Part shown: positions 20,134-31,214 of the stretch, one piece after another
Position numbering within the stretch: the stretch's first letter is position 1
Layout: every line of letters begins with the position of its first letter
DNA from: Symbiodinium natans
Lineage: Eukaryota; Sar; Dinophyceae; Suessiales; Symbiodiniaceae
NCBI GenBank assembly: GCA_905221605.1
Contig: CAJNDS010002244.1
Span: 446,501-510,500 of the forward strand
DNA: 64,000 nucleotides
Direction: 5' to 3'
Program-made: the position numbers and the translations under genes
The notes under the pieces: generated by a model
The model's input: only the letters and a program-made list of their open reading frames with translations
Database searches by the model: none
What the model was told of the DNA's origin: nothing

Positions 20134-20275
20134 TCTAAGGGTAGGTACACGGTCCCTTCGTATGGGCCCTTAAAGGGGGCACCCCCTTTTGTACCCTATA
20201 CAACTCAAGGGCCCCTACATCAAGACCCTTTAAAGAGGGTAAGGGACCATATTAAGGGTCCATGGAACTACCCGT
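20134..20275 (+). repeat. Element L1
   Basis: CTAAGGGTAGGTACACGGTCC … GAGGGTAAGGGACCATATTA … GGAACTACCC. Its right half matches the reverse complement of 11155-11252. Confidence 0.65.
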
Positions 20276-20711
20276 CAAGGTGGGGGTTGTAAGGCTGGAC
20301 GCCTCATCTCGAAATCCATGCTTGGACCTTTTTGTGGCAGCTTTGAAAGGTGGTTCAGGTGGCAACAGGGTGTCTTGTTTTAGATGTGACCCGGTGCTTG
20401 AACTCGCACAGCCCCTAGATTTCCAGAACATGGGGTCTCTGCATTCATTCCAGCAGAAGTCCCTGTCCTCTAAGCTTTGGGAAAGTGAGGCTTGGGCAGC
20501 GGCATGGGCACTGGCAGGTGGGCTGGTGGCGGTATGCTTTGCACGTCAGGTTAAAGGGCTTGGAGTGTATTTAGATGGCTCTGCGCGGGCTGCTGCTTCT
20601 GGCTTTGCAGCAGCGAAGGGGTTTGAGGTTTCAGAGGGAACGATGTGTCAAGTGTCAAGGCGAAAAGAGGATGAAGAAAAAGGAGTGTCGAAACAGGGCC
20701 CTTGCTTGTAG
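20275..20711 (+). CDS. Long open frame, doubtful gene
   Basis: A 149-residue frame starts at an ATG inside the right arm of element L1 (20262) and ends at 20711, with a second open frame over 20575-20763. No motif recognised, and the start in a transposable element argues against the annotated start. The stretch is unusual here in lacking telomeric units. Confidence 0.25.
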
Positions 20712-21126
20712 AACAGATTCAGGGCCTGCATTGGTGGGATTAGCTCAAGACCTGACTTTCTAGAATTTTCCGGAGAAGCCATCAAGCCCCACTGTAAAAG
20801 GCTTTTTTGCCCCCGACCCACCCCCGGCGGCCTCCTGAATCGACCCAGGCAAAATACAAAAGGCAGAGCTCTCGCCCATCCCCTCTTTCCACTCTCTCCC
20901 CCCCCCAGACGACAAAGCAACACACCTGAAGTCGGGGGAACATAAAGTATACCCCGTAAAGGTTTTCATGGTGTTTTAGGGCATGTTTCTTGAACAGACT
21001 TATTTTGAGCAAGCGGGTACTCTCTAATTCAACCCCAAACCCTAAACTCAGGGACGTTCGGACGCCCTTAACCTGAAACCCTGACCTCAGGGGCAACTCA
21101 GCTGCATATTCGGCAATCTTGGCCCC

Positions 21127-21204
21127 CTAAACCCTAAACCCCAAACCCTAAACCCTAAACCCTAAACCCTAAACCCTAAACCCTAAACCCTAAACCCTAA
21201 ACCC
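21127..21204 (-). repeat. Telomeric tract (CCCTAAA)n
   Basis: About 11 C-strand units; an inverted G-strand tract follows at 21357-21410. Confidence 0.92.
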
Positions 21205-21565
21205 CAGCCGCATAGTTTGGGCTCTTTTGGCCCGAAGCTCGGAGGTCGCTAAGCTGGAGCAGGTCGGCGCTAAGACTCCCACCGCTGCCGCACGCCGAAG
21301 AGGAACCGAAGCTCCGACCCTTGGACCCACACAAAGGTTTCGGACTCAGGGTGTGGGGTTTAGGGTTTAGGGTTTAGGGTTTAGGATTTAGGGTTTAGGG
21401 TTTAGGGTTTTGGGATTGGAGGTGATGAGGGTGTCTTGGGGGTGTTAGTTGATTGGGGGTTTGTTTGAAGGATGACAGTATGGAAACGGTTCCTTATGAA
21501 ACAAGGGTGTCTTGGAGTTTAGCATGTGATTGGGGAGGGGGGCACAACAGGGCTTGCTGCTTAAG

Positions 21566-21620
21566 AGGGCGATGAAGGCATTACAACGTCTTGATATCTT
21601 TGTGAAGGCCGTGGACGCTG
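21566..21620 (+). CDS. Candidate exon
   Basis: Acceptor GCTTAAG (21559-21565); frame RAMKALQRLDIFVKAVDA, then a possible GC donor. Likely upstream partner of the exon at 21678. Confidence 0.5.
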
Positions 21621-21677
21621 GCTAGGAGGTTTTGAGGGAGGGGACGGCGAGCTTTCTGAAAACGTTGAAGAGTCTAG

Positions 21678-21797
21678 ACTGCCCCTGCCACCGTAGACCC
21701 TAAGCTTAAAGAGAAGTTTCACAGTGGATTGGTTTCGCACCTGACAAAGCTCCCAGGAAGGCGGAAGAAGAAAGCGCCGAAAACGCCTCCGAGCCCG
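21678..21797 (+). CDS. Exon, Lys/Arg/Pro-rich segment
   Basis: A 120-nt exon, phase 0 at both ends, between GTCTAG and canonical donor GTGAGG (21798). Frame TAPATVDPKLKEKFHSGL then SHLTKLPGRRKKKAPKTPP. The basic cluster could be a nuclear localisation signal; function unknown. Confidence 0.6.
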
Positions 21798-21934
21798 GTG
21801 AGGGGTGCCTCGGCCCTAAGCCCCAAACCCTAACAGCAATCTAGCGGCTCTTTGTCCAAAGCGGCTCAAAATGAAGACTGGGGGTTCAGCTGTCAAGAAA
21901 CGAATGCGTCGAGTTGCGCATCTATCTCCCTACC

Positions 21935-22126
21935 GGTCTCTCTCTTTCTCTCTCTCTCTCTCTCGTCCTCTCTCTCTTCCTTTCTCTCTCTCTCTCTCTC
22001 TCCATTCCTCTCTCTTTCTTCCTCTCGCTCTCTTCCTCTCTATCTCTTCCTCTCTCTCTTCCTCTCCCTCTTCCTCTCTCTCTTCCTCTCTCTCTTCCTC
22101 TCTCTCTCTCTCTCTCTCTCTGTCTC
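21935..22126 (+). repeat. Polypyrimidine block (CT)n/(CTTCCT)n
   Basis: About 190 nt of C/T; the long Ser/Leu open frames across it are not genes. Confidence 0.92.
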
Positions 22127-22556
22127 TTGTTTGCTCGGACATGTCCATTCGAAACCCAGTTATGGGTCCTATACTGAGTACTTAGTTACCAGAATGAGGA
22201 TACAGTGCTATATTTTTTTCGTTATATCATATCATCAAACCAACCCTATTCTGCTAGCTTAGTTCAAGTTCCTGAACAAGAGCTCAGTGGAACCCTAACC
22301 CCGAAAATTCTCTTATCCTGACAGCAGAGCGACAAGAGTTCTACCCAACCAAGGCCTTTGTAAACCCCAGGCTCAAAACCTCGACAACTTGGGTACTTAT
22401 TCGGGTTCAAGTAGAAGAAGGGTCAGGGTTTCTTGGCTTTGGGTGGACCTCCTGCAAGTGGAAACAAAGCTGTAGCAGACTCTCAAGCCTTGAGGTAGAG
22501 ATCTTGAAGTTGGTTGAGTGCAGAAGAACTAAACTGGCTAAACCCTAAACCCTAAA

Positions 22557-22648
22557 CCATGGTTCACATCCTGGAAGGCAAGTTTGAATGGTGCCGTGGG
22601 GAGCCTTGTCGACAATAAGGGAGGAGTTGAATCTTTCTGCAGAGTTTC
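22557..22648 (+). CDS. Exon upstream of the MAPKKK-like kinase, function unknown
   Basis: Frame WFTSWKASLNGAVGSLVDNK continuing to VESFCRV, ending two bases into a codon at canonical donor GTAAGT (22649). The next exon supplies the missing base. It starts next to a short CCCTAAA tract; an open frame at 22460-22530 (reading LSSLEVEILKLVE) may precede it. Confidence 0.6.
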
Positions 22649-22919
22649 GTAAGTATGGAGGGATCCATTTGCCATTTATGTCTACGAGTCTGCGGGTTTA
22701 CGAGTTGGGGTAGGTGGGGCCCCTACGTGCAGAGTTGCAGTTGCCTAAGTTGGGTTATAGGCAAAGGCAGGTGCTGTCCTTCGTGGTTCTGTTACCTCTT
22801 CGGTGCTGGGTTTAGGCTGACAGTCGGGCTGCGCAGACAGGTGAGTACTTGCGGCTTAGAATTTAGGGTGTAGTTGCCGAGTTGTTTTTTCGACTAGAGA
22901 GCCAACCTTGACAGTGCAG

Positions 22920-23033
22920 CGTGCATTCCGGAGGGATCTTTGTAGATCTTTTGAGCAATGGCGTGTTGGAAGGGATTCCTTCAACAAAACTCTCTGCCGA
23001 TGGTTTTGTTGTTGCTTTGTGTGGGAGCCCATC
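22920..23033 (+). CDS. Exon, function unknown
   Basis: Acceptor GTGCAG (22914-22919); frame VHSGGIFVDLLSNGVLEGIP then STKLSADGFVVALCGSP. Phase-consistent with the preceding exon across a 271-nt GT-AG intron; donor GTGAGA at 23034. Confidence 0.65.
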
Positions 23034-23068
23034 GTGAGAAGCGGCCTGAGCCTCCAAGGTTTGCAGGG

Positions 23069-23129
23069 TAAAGAAAGGCACCCCAACATGTGGACCACGG
23101 CGCACTGCGCACTGTGCAAGCCCATGGAC
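23069..23129 (+). CDS. Candidate Cys-containing exon
   Basis: After TTTGCAG the phase-consistent frame reads KKGTPTCGPRRTAHCAS; another open frame has HCALCKPMDH. Possible GC donor near 23130. Element B4 lies in the following intron. Confidence 0.4.
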
Positions 23130-23183
23130 CATAGGCTAACTCCCTGTAAACCCCTCAACCCTCTCATCCCTAAGCTCCCTCAA

Positions 23184-23260
23184 CTTGGGATGTCCTTATT
23201 TCATAGGGGGTACGATAATCCCTATTAAGGACGTTTAAGTATAAGAGGGACCATCCCAAC
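23184..23260. repeat. Element B4
   Basis: CTTGGGATGTCCTTATTTCA … CCTATTAAGGACG … GAGGGACCATCCCAAC. Confidence 0.8.
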
Positions 23261-23275
23261 TCTCAACCCTAACCC

Positions 23276-23331
23276 GGATCCCGTTCCCGAAGGAACTGCT
23301 CGGTCGAGGAGCCATGGCTTCAGTGTGGAAG
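23276..23331 (+). CDS. Kinase glycine-loop-like exon
   Basis: Frame FPKELLGRGAMASVWKV has the GxGxxxxVWKV form of a protein kinase glycine loop; donor GTTGGG at 23332. No AG acceptor is visible directly upstream, where element B4 ends. If it belongs to the kinase at 27.1-32.6 kb, a long insertion separates it from the hinge; otherwise it is another kinase or a chance match. Confidence 0.45.
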
Positions 23332-23993
23332 GTTGGGTCCCAAGTGCAAAGCCCGCAACCCAACCCTACACCAAGATTTAAGATGCAAACCCTCAACAAC
23401 CCTAGAACCCTAAACCCTAAATCCTAAACAACCCTAGACTAAACAACCCTAGAATCCTAAGTACTCAGTAGCACTGAGCTCGAAATATCCCTGAGCCTAA
23501 AGTGCAAAGACCACTGCTTCAACACGGCCAGAGGTCCTGGAATTGAATTGGAATGCTCCCCTCACGTGGCACCCAAACACCATAGCCAACACGGAAGCAC
23601 TCTGGCCAAGCACCTTTAACAGTTTTCAGGGGGTTGGGGTTTGGGGTTTAGGGTTTAAAAAGGCCATCAGAGTTTAGCAGACGTTGGACATCTGCATCAA
23701 TCAAGCTAAGCCAGCCTTGAGACAGATCACCTGCAAGACTTTTAGGGCTTTTGGGGTGTTCGGCTTTGAGGGTTTAGGGCTTTCAGGGTTTAGGGATTTA
23801 GGGCTTCTTGTAGGGTTTAGGGCATTAAGGGTTTAGGGATTTTAGGGTTTCTTTAGGCGTGGTGATTTGGTCTCGGCGGGGTAGGGTGGTGAGGGGGGGG
23901 GGGGGGGGGGTGTTCTTGAGGATCGGCGACCCGGGTGATCAACGCATCGGAAGTAGGGCCTTTTTGGGCGTGCCGTTGATGACAGGGTCAGTT

Positions 23994-24062
23994 CTCTAAT
24001 CATGGTCCCTTTCTGGGAACCCTAAATATTAGGGGCCGCCTCATAATGCAGCCCCGAAATAG
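23994..24062. repeat. Element E1
   Basis: Family E: TTCTCTAATCATGGTCCC … AGGGGCCGCCTCATAATG. Two other copies at 36168 and 62000. Confidence 0.6.
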
Positions 24063-24470
24063 ACCATGTGCACTTTTCGCTCTCCCAAACTCACATCACA
24101 AGCGCCCGCATTGCTCGCCATGTGGCGACGGCAGTTCTTTTGGGTGAACTTGTCCCTTTCACAATCTACTATTTGCTTAAAGAACCTTCCAAAAAAAGGA
24201 AAAACTGAAAAAAATGAAAGATGATAATCTCTACACGTCCCTTATAAGGACGTACATGTTTCACAACCCTGTGCATCCTCGACTGCCTCCGACCTCTTTG
24301 GTGAAAGCATCCCGGAGTCAGTAAGCCACAGTGTGGTCATGACACTTTTCGAGGGCTGCCCGTTTAGGGTTGAGGGTTTAGGATTTAGGGTTTAGAATTT
24401 AGGGTTTGGGGTTTAGGGTTTTTGGGGCGTACCCTTCCAAGCCTGCTGCAAGAGGGTTTTAGGGCTTGAG

Positions 24471-24528
24471 GCGGAAATTGAGCTGAACGAGCGCGTAGAT
24501 ACCGAGCAAATTCTTATACAGCCGGCTG
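24471..24528 (+). CDS. Candidate exon, possible helix C
   Basis: Acceptor CTTGAG (24465-24470); frame AEIELNERVDTEQILIQPA; donor GTGAAA at 24529. Could be a kinase helix C, unproven. Confidence 0.4.
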
Positions 24529-24901
24529 GTGAAACAAGCACTTCTGTCGCTACCCGAAACCCAAGACGCAAACCGCAAACCCAAGAGGATCCTGAGAAGG
24601 GAGTTTTTCGCTATGTCAGACTAGACGTGCCTTGAAAGAGCCTCTGACTTCACTATGCGCACGATCCCTCAACAGAAGCACTTACCTGCTGGCAGGCGAC
24701 ATGCCGGCACACCGGCCAGGTGATGGCAGTGAAAGAGGCACGGGTCATGAAGGAACGCCAAGTGCCTGCCCTTAGAGGCTTCCCTACATCCAGGTAGACT
24801 TGAAGCAGCAGACGCATGAGAGCAGCCCCGAAAAAAACTTCTTACAACCCTAAACCCTACCCTAAACCCTAAACCCTAAACCCTAATAAGACCCTGGCAA
24901 G

Positions 24902-24974
24902 GTGCACCTTGAGATGGGAGATGAGGGTCGACCCCATGTGCCGGAGATGCTGGAGCGGGAGGCGTGGGCCGAAG
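24902..24974 (+). CDS. Candidate exon
   Basis: Acceptor GGCAAG; frame VHLEMGDEGRPHVPEMLER then EAWAEG; donor GTTCCG at 24975. Acidic; function unknown. Confidence 0.4.
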
Positions 24975-25019
24975 GTTCCGGGGTTCAGGCTTTAGGAATT
25001 TTGGTTTAGGATGGGGTTT

Positions 25020-25081
25020 AAGGTTTAGGGTTTAGGGTTTAGGGTTTAGGGTTTAGGGTTTAGGGTTTAGGGTTTAGGGTT
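25020..25081 (+). repeat. Telomeric tract (TTTAGGG)n, 9 units
   Basis: G-strand units followed directly by possible exon sequence. Confidence 0.9.
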
Positions 25082-25348
25082 GTCCTAAAGGAGGACCATC
25101 ATGTCTCAGGATGGTGTTACAAGCCTTATACACATCAGACCCACTAAGCCCGAGAAACACCAAAAGTGTATCGGGGTTTCGGGTATTGAGCTTGTAGCCT
25201 GCGCCCGAAGCCCCAAACACCCATGCTGGCTCGCAAACCCTGACCTTGCTAGACGAATCTGTTCACGTCTCATGTGAGGCGTCACGTTTCCATCGCTACA
25301 AACTGGCAAGCGAAGCTTTCGAAGCGTACAGGTGTCCATCCACTCCAG

Positions 25349-25410
25349 GCTGAGTCACTCGAAGCCTTGGCGGCAGTTGGTCATGCCGCGTTCAGAGATG
25401 TTTGGGGTTT
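25349..25410 (+). CDS. Candidate exon
   Basis: Acceptor CTCCAG; frame AESLEALAAVGHAAFRDV. A preceding open frame (25101-25277, starting MSQDGVTSLIHIRPTKP) may be another exon of the same gene. Function unknown. Confidence 0.35.
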
Positions 25411-25979
25411 GGGGTCTGCGATACATGCTACGCGCCTGTGTCAGAAGAGTAGAGTAGCGACATGCTATTTCCACGAACAGGGGCTGCTAAGCTTACGAGC
25501 TTGGTACCGTGCATTCTTTGGATGCAGCTCGCTCCACGCATGAAGCTCACCACGGTTCACTGAGGAACATTGTGGCCTTCCTCGGCACGGACATGCTGGC
25601 AGACAAAATGCACCTCGACATCTGAGCCATTGGGTGTTTCATCGCTGCTTCTGGGAGAATAGCTTAGTTAAGAAGCCTGTAGACTTACACCTTAAAACCA
25701 GAATAAGAATTCACAGGCGATTTAAGGGTTGTTCCTGAACTGACCTTGGAAGATCTGGGTTTCTTGTTGCTGGTACTTGAAGTGTCATGCGAAGATTTCA
25801 GGGGATTTTCCTCTCAAGCTTGCCATTTGTGTCAGCTCTGCTCTCTGTTAATACCTCGCCAAACATGGCGTTTGCAGATGAGTTTGTCACTGGTGCGGGA
25901 CCATCAGTGGACACCAGCTACCCTTCTTATCCGACTTGTCCATCTTAAGGGCTTCATGGGCAGCCTTGGGGCCGAGCCA

Positions 25980-26230
25980 CACCTTACCAGCTGCCCCCCC
26001 TCACGTCTCAATCGGCTGCTTTGCGGCAGCCTGACTTTGTCAGAGTCCGTGTCCGAGAATGGCTCGGAAGACGATGGGAGCTCCGGCAGCCCTTCGTCAA
26101 ATGTGACGATTATGCCTCCTCCCGGGCTGAGCCACGACATCAGTGAAGTGGCAAAGGTTTACCCAGAGCCGCGACTCCATGGGAGTCGCACTAGGTACAG
26201 GCAGTCACTCCCTGTTGGACCCAGCACCAT
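25980..26230 (+). CDS. Candidate low-complexity exon
   Basis: Frame LTLSESVSENGSEDDGSSGS then NVTIMPPPGLSHDISEVAKV: acidic/Ser-rich linker-like sequence, plausible as a disordered part of the kinase gene. A frame at 26275-26450 (reading SLANTFRRGSFTSNQD) looks similar in kind. Confidence 0.4.
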
Positions 26231-26880
26231 CTGTATTTGTTCATGCTAGATCCACAACATGTAGTGGGTTTTAGCGTTGGAACTATCAGACGCTACAAGG
26301 TGTTTACAAGTCACTGGCCAACACGTTCCGTCGCGGCTCTTTCACCAGCAATCAGGACTGCATGCAACGATCAGGTACCTTTGACAGGGGTGCGGGCAAG
26401 CGAAGCACCGATGGATCCTCCCAGAGCTTGGCAAAACCCTGTTTGTAGATTGTAAACGTGCAGGGTTAGGGTTTAGGTTTAGGGTATACGGCCATTGCTC
26501 GAATGCCCACAGAAGCCCCCGACACTTATCCTTCGCTGCAACGCGCCGGCCTGCGCACCCGTAGAACCATGGTGAACCTGATCAAGGGCTCGATGTCACC
26601 TGATGCTGCGAGTCGCAGGGTTTAGGGTTTAGGGTTTAGGGTTCAGGGTTTAGGGAGGTTTTTCAGCTGCTAACTTGAACTGGAACCTGCGACATCTCTG
26701 TGGCATCTTGCCTGATGTAACACGTGGGGGTCTTGGGGATGATGTTTGCCAAAGCAATTCACCTCATCCAGTTCCATCTCATTCGGCTCAGTGGCTAACC
26801 CACGGCATGAATGGATGCAAGCGAGCAAAATGAACTCGTCACCACGCCAGAAGACAAGGAAGAGGACGCGAACCATATGG

Positions 26881-26976
26881 TGGTCGGAAAAATTACGAAT
26901 AGCATTCCCTTATGGTCCCTTTGTAACCATACTATAATAACCCCCAAAACCCTATTCTAAGTATTCAATCCCCTAT
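26881..26976. repeat. Element C2
   Basis: GGTCGGAAAAATTACGAAT … ATTCCCTTATGGTCCCTTTG … CCTATTCTAAGTATTCAATCCCC. Confidence 0.8.
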
Positions 26977-27010
26977 ATCATGCAGTTCGGTGTACACTCA
27001 CGGGCCCTGG

Positions 27011-27044
27011 ACCCTACGTATATCTACCCATGAACCTCCCCAAG
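27011..27044. repeat. Element A remnant (right arm)
   Basis: ACCCTACGTATATCTACCC then ATGAACCTCCCCAAG; left arm not visible. Element C2 lies just left. Confidence 0.55.
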
Positions 27045-27083
27045 CGCCACGAAGAGTGAGCTGTCTGTGGCAAGTTGCTCCAG

Positions 27084-27166
27084 ACTCCTCCGGAGGCACA
27101 TCTTCCTGGAGTACATGTCCTGTGGCTCCTTGTACCATTTGCTGCAAACAAGAGGCTACTTGGAAA
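27084..27166 (+). CDS. MAPKKK-like kinase, hinge exon
   Basis: Acceptor CTCCAG; frame HIFLEYMSCGSLYHLLQTRG then YLE: the beta5-hinge-helix D segment typical of STE11/MAPKKK kinases ('xIFLEYVxGGSL'). Followed by GATCC; a GA donor at 27167 gives the right phase for the next exon. Confidence 0.88.
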
Positions 27167-27603
27167 GATCCAGTTGCTTTTGCTTCGCGCGGAGTGAGCA
27201 GGACTTAAGCCCGCAGCCAACACCCCAAGCCAGAAATATTCAGGAGAGAGGGAGAGAGTAACAAAGCGGCCGCATGCGGGAGCCGAACTCTAAATATTGA
27301 AGCCACTTTCGCAAAATTTATTCATGGCTGTTGTGTGGCACTGCCCCCCGTCAACGGGCTAGTGAATAAAGATCCCCTCTAAACACAGTTTTTTCATGGA
27401 GGCACTTATTCACTTCATGCCCAGAGCTTGTGGATGAACGAGTAAACGACTGTAGAAAGAACTGGGTGTGATGTGGTAGAAGCTGTACCAATACACGGGG
27501 CTCAGCACGGTACTTGGTCAAAGTAATCTCGAAACGCCCATGTTTAAATTAAGGTTTAGGGTGTACAGGGTGTGTTCTGGTGTGTTACAGGGAATCTCAG
27601 GAA

Positions 27604-27705
27604 TAATTTTAAGTAGGGTTATAAGAAAGAAGTGTGGTAACTATAGTACTTGTATCCCTATTTAGGGTGCTTGTATCCCTGCTTATAACTACTCATGAAC
27701 CTACT
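27604..27705. repeat. Element A8
   Basis: TAAGTAGGGTTATAAG … ATCCCTATTTAGGGTGC … ACTACTCATGAACCTACTTG; termini degenerate. Confidence 0.65.
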
Positions 27706-27750
27706 TGAAGGTTGAGGATCTTGGGTTACGGGTCTACGCCCTGTGCCAAG

Positions 27751-27808
27751 GACCGCTACAGGAGCTAAAGACAGCGAGCTATGCCCAGCAGGTGCTAGAG
27801 GGAGTGCG
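27751..27808 (+). CDS. MAPKKK-like kinase, helix E exon
   Basis: Acceptor GCCAAG; frame PLQELKTASYAQQVLEGV, kinase helix E ('YxxQxLxGVxYLH'). Ends two bases into a codon before GC (27809); the exon at 29333 supplies the third base, a phase-consistent GC-AG intron of about 1.5 kb holding elements A9 and B5, an (AT)n run and telomeric tracts. Confidence 0.88.
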
Positions 27809-28234
27809 GCTTGGTCGTTTCAGAAGCACCTTGAGAGCGCGATATACCCTCTTCATTCATAGAATCCCTCATCAGGGTTTGGGCTCCTGATCAGTTGTAG
27901 TTCCTTCATGCGTGGGGGAGGGGGAATGGGCTTGCAAAAAGGTGTACACAAGTTCTTTGGAAAAACAAAATGCAAAAAGCAGGTCGCCAGAAAAACTAAT
28001 GCAATCGCGTTGCGTGGCCGTGACCTGCTTGACAGTTTCTTAGAAGAACATAATATAATTAGTGTACCCTGTATAATCTTTGAAGGGGGAAATTCCTTCC
28101 TACTCAGAGCCAGTAGGATTCAGGGAGGGGTCCAGGCCTTGGGGTTTCGGGAACCAAAAGAACAATAGACACCACTTAGTTCTACGCATCTGCCCCTGAA
28201 TTCATCATTTTGCCTTGGTTGATATTGTAAGGGT

Positions 28235-28237
<3 letters not shown>

Positions 28238-28268
<31 letters not shown>

Positions 28269-28294
28269 GTATATATATATGTATATATATATAT
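28238..28294. repeat. (AT)n microsatellite between two TAAGGGTCCC repeats
   Basis: AT-rich run with a TAAGGGTCCC direct repeat on each side (28229-28238 and 28307-28316); possibly the expanded loop of another short element. Confidence 0.8.
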
Positions 28295-28799
28295 AACGTC
28301 TACATAGTAAGGGTCCCCTCTATATGGTAAGTTCGTGGTCTTAACCAAAAATAGGTATTGGGCCTCTGGGAGCCCGTACGACAAGCGGCGTGCATGCCGA
28401 CTTCTGGCAAACACGTGGCTTCTGCACCCGGTATGCGTGATGTCACCAGAGTGGGCTGACAGGGTTTAGGGTTTAGGGTTTAGGGTTTAGGGTCATCACC
28501 CGCTAAGGTGAAACAAGGTGAAACGCTGTACCTGGGCCGGGTAGCCGAACCAAGAATCCAACGCCTGCTTCCCAACCTGCTGCGATCGTTGTCCTTTCGC
28601 GCGCAGTGCTACCCGCCACGGTTGCTGCTCTGAGGTCCCATGACTCTGCTGTTCATACAAGAAACTTTGAGAATTCGGTACCCTATATAATCCCTTAAAG
28701 GGCTATGTAGGAGGATATAACAAAAGCGAGGAATCGGGTCTCATATGAAGAGCGGGGCAAGTGGTCGACAGAGGTACAAGTCACGCGCATTGGCAATGA

Positions 28800-28979
28800 C
28801 CTTGGAGGGTCATTTGGGTAGTTTTCAGTGGAGTTCGAGGTATGGTACCTTGACATATCACCCTAAAAATAAGGGCACTTAGAACCCTACTTATAATTAC
28901 TATTTGACTTATCACCCTATTTAGGGTACTTAGAACCCTACTTATCATTACTCTTGAAGGCCCTTGCACCTCCAAGTAG
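28800..28979. repeat. Element A9 (inner arm duplicated)
   Basis: CCTTGGAGGGTCATTTGGG … TTGCACCTCCAAGTAG. The block 'CACCCTA…AGAACCCTACTTAT' occurs twice in tandem (28859-28893 and 28913-28946). Lies in the helix E-catalytic loop intron of the MAPKKK-like gene. Confidence 0.75.
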
Positions 28980-29040
28980 CCTGAAGGCTTGGGGCTTCCA
29001 GGTCTGCGCCCATCGGGGATGAGGCTTAGAAGGGTGGGCC

Positions 29041-29189
29041 TTGGGATGCTCTCCCCCTTATACTAAGGGTTTAGGGTTTAGGGTTTAGGGTTTAGGGTTT
29101 AGGGTCTAACAGCTCCTTAATAGGGATTATCGCACCGCATATTCTAATTCCCGTCGAGGACTGTTCGCATGAGGGGGAACATCCCAATG
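29041..29189 (+). repeat. Element B5 with telomeric tract splitting its left arm
   Basis: TTGGGATGCTCTCCCCCTTA then ACTA, then six TTTAGGG units (29068-29105), then AACAGCTCCTTAATAGGGAT … GAGGAACTG-like right arm … GGGGGAACATCCCAA. Removing the tract restores the family arm. Confidence 0.88.
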
Positions 29190-29332
29190 TCGGGCCAAAA
29201 GAGCAGCAGTCATCTGAACTTCTTCATCGACCCCGGCGGGCGACAGCTGACTGACCCGATAGTGTACCTTAAACCCTAAACCCTAAACCCTAAACCCTAA
29301 CCCACAAGAGGAAGTTCTCTTCCCAAGCAAAG

Positions 29333-29400
29333 GCACTACCTGCACACGCGAAAGCCTTCAGTCCTTCACCGTGACCTGAAGACTGCCAACATTCTCCTAG
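29333..29400 (+). CDS. MAPKKK-like kinase, catalytic loop exon
   Basis: Frame YLHTRKPSVLHRDLKTANI then LL: the HRDLKxxN catalytic loop with all key residues. Acceptor AAAG; one base of a Gly codon remains before GC at 29401. Confidence 0.95.
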
Positions 29401-29526
29401 GCAGCTTGGGGGGAGGGTTTAGGGTTTAGGTTTTAGGGAGAGTCTTGGAGGGGCTTCCGGTTGCCGAACTCCGTGCTGTAATGGCTCCGCCTGACCAAGT
29501 TCACTAGCAAAGGCAGCAAAGGTGTG

Positions 29527-30305
<779 letters not shown>

Positions 30306-30387
30306 ATGAGGCGCAAGTGCGAGTGGTTCCCTTGAAAAGCAGATGCCTAAGCTTGCATCCCTAAGCACGGCCGAAGAAAGCAGGGTT

Positions 30388-30487
30388 TAGGGCGTCAGAA
30401 TAATTACTAATCATATTCCCTTATGGTCCCTTTGTAATTATACTACAATAACCCCCCAAAAACCCTATTCTAATTATGCAGGCCCTT
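30388..30487. repeat. Element C3, bounded by telomeric units on both sides
   Basis: GCGTCAGAATAATTACTAAT … TTCCCTTATGGTCCCTTTG … TTCTAATTATGCAGGCCC. GGGTTTAGGG precedes it and TTAAACCCTAAA follows immediately. Confidence 0.82.
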
Positions 30488-30563
30488 AAACCCTAAACCC
30501 TAAAACCCTAAACCCTAAACCCTGTGTTAGGGTGTCGGGTTTTGGGCTGGTCTTGGGCTGCAG

Positions 30564-30612
30564 GTCCAAACGGTGTCGTAAAGTTGGCTGACTTCGGCTG
30601 TGCGAAGCGAGT
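30564..30612 (+). CDS. MAPKKK-like kinase, DFG exon
   Basis: Acceptor GCTGCAG; frame PNGVVKLADFGCAKRV. Its first two bases complete the Gly codon left by the previous exon across a 1.16-kb GC-AG intron that contains the triplet array and element C3. Donor GTGCCT at 30613. Confidence 0.93.
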
Positions 30613-30931
30613 GTGCCTTGACTGCAAGTCAACATTGCTTCAGTTTTGACTTGCCCATTATTATCATCATGATTACTATTATCATCATTATTATTAGTAT
30701 TATATTTATATATATATACACACATTTTTTTAATAACCTTTTTTTGGGGTGTTGGGTTCAGGGTCTAGGGTAGCGCCAACGTGCACATCTCGATTTGCAA
30801 GCTTCAGATTGACAATTCAGTGTTGCAGGCCCTTGAACCCTAAACCCTCAACCCGGGGAATATGTCAGCATGTCAAGAGTTCTATGCGGGAAAAAACAGT
30901 AGAAACCCTAAACCCTGGCTGTTACACTGAG

Positions 30932-30986
30932 GTCCGGCACTGCAATGCACACGCTGCGTGGCTCCGTTCAATGGATGGCACCTGAA
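30932..30986 (+). CDS. MAPKKK-like kinase, activation segment/APE exon
   Basis: Acceptor ACTGAG; frame SGTAMHTLRGSVQWMAPE, the MAPKKK-type 'GTxxWMAPE' end of the activation segment. Phase-consistent with the DFG exon. Followed by GC (30987). Confidence 0.93.
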
Positions 30987-31157
30987 GCTCGATGTTGCAA
31001 CTACAGTCTTCTCACTTTGGCAGATGAGGTGTCGGGTTTAGGTTTTGGGGTTTAGGGTTTCGGGGGTGCTTCTGATGCTCAGAGCCTGGGTTCAAAAAAG
31101 GGGTGTTTCTGAGATTCTTCCGAGCCACTCAGCAACGCTGGAACCGGGATTGCTAAG

Positions 31158-31214
31158 GAAGTTCTCAACCAGCAGCCCTACGGCAAAACTGCTGACATTT
31201 GGAGTTTTGGGTGC
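31158..31214 (+). CDS. MAPKKK-like kinase, helix F exon
   Basis: Acceptor GCTAAG; frame EVLNQQPYGKTADIWSFGC with the invariant helix F Asp. Donor GTATTG at 31215. Confidence 0.92.

Noticed and set aside
20262-20711. 149-residue plus-strand frame as a complete gene
   Set aside because: Its ATG is inside the arm of repeat L1 and no domain or splice context supports it; kept only as a doubtful feature.
21852-22262. Ser/Leu-rich frame and its Arg/Glu-rich minus counterpart
   Set aside because: Also a CT-rich microsatellite.
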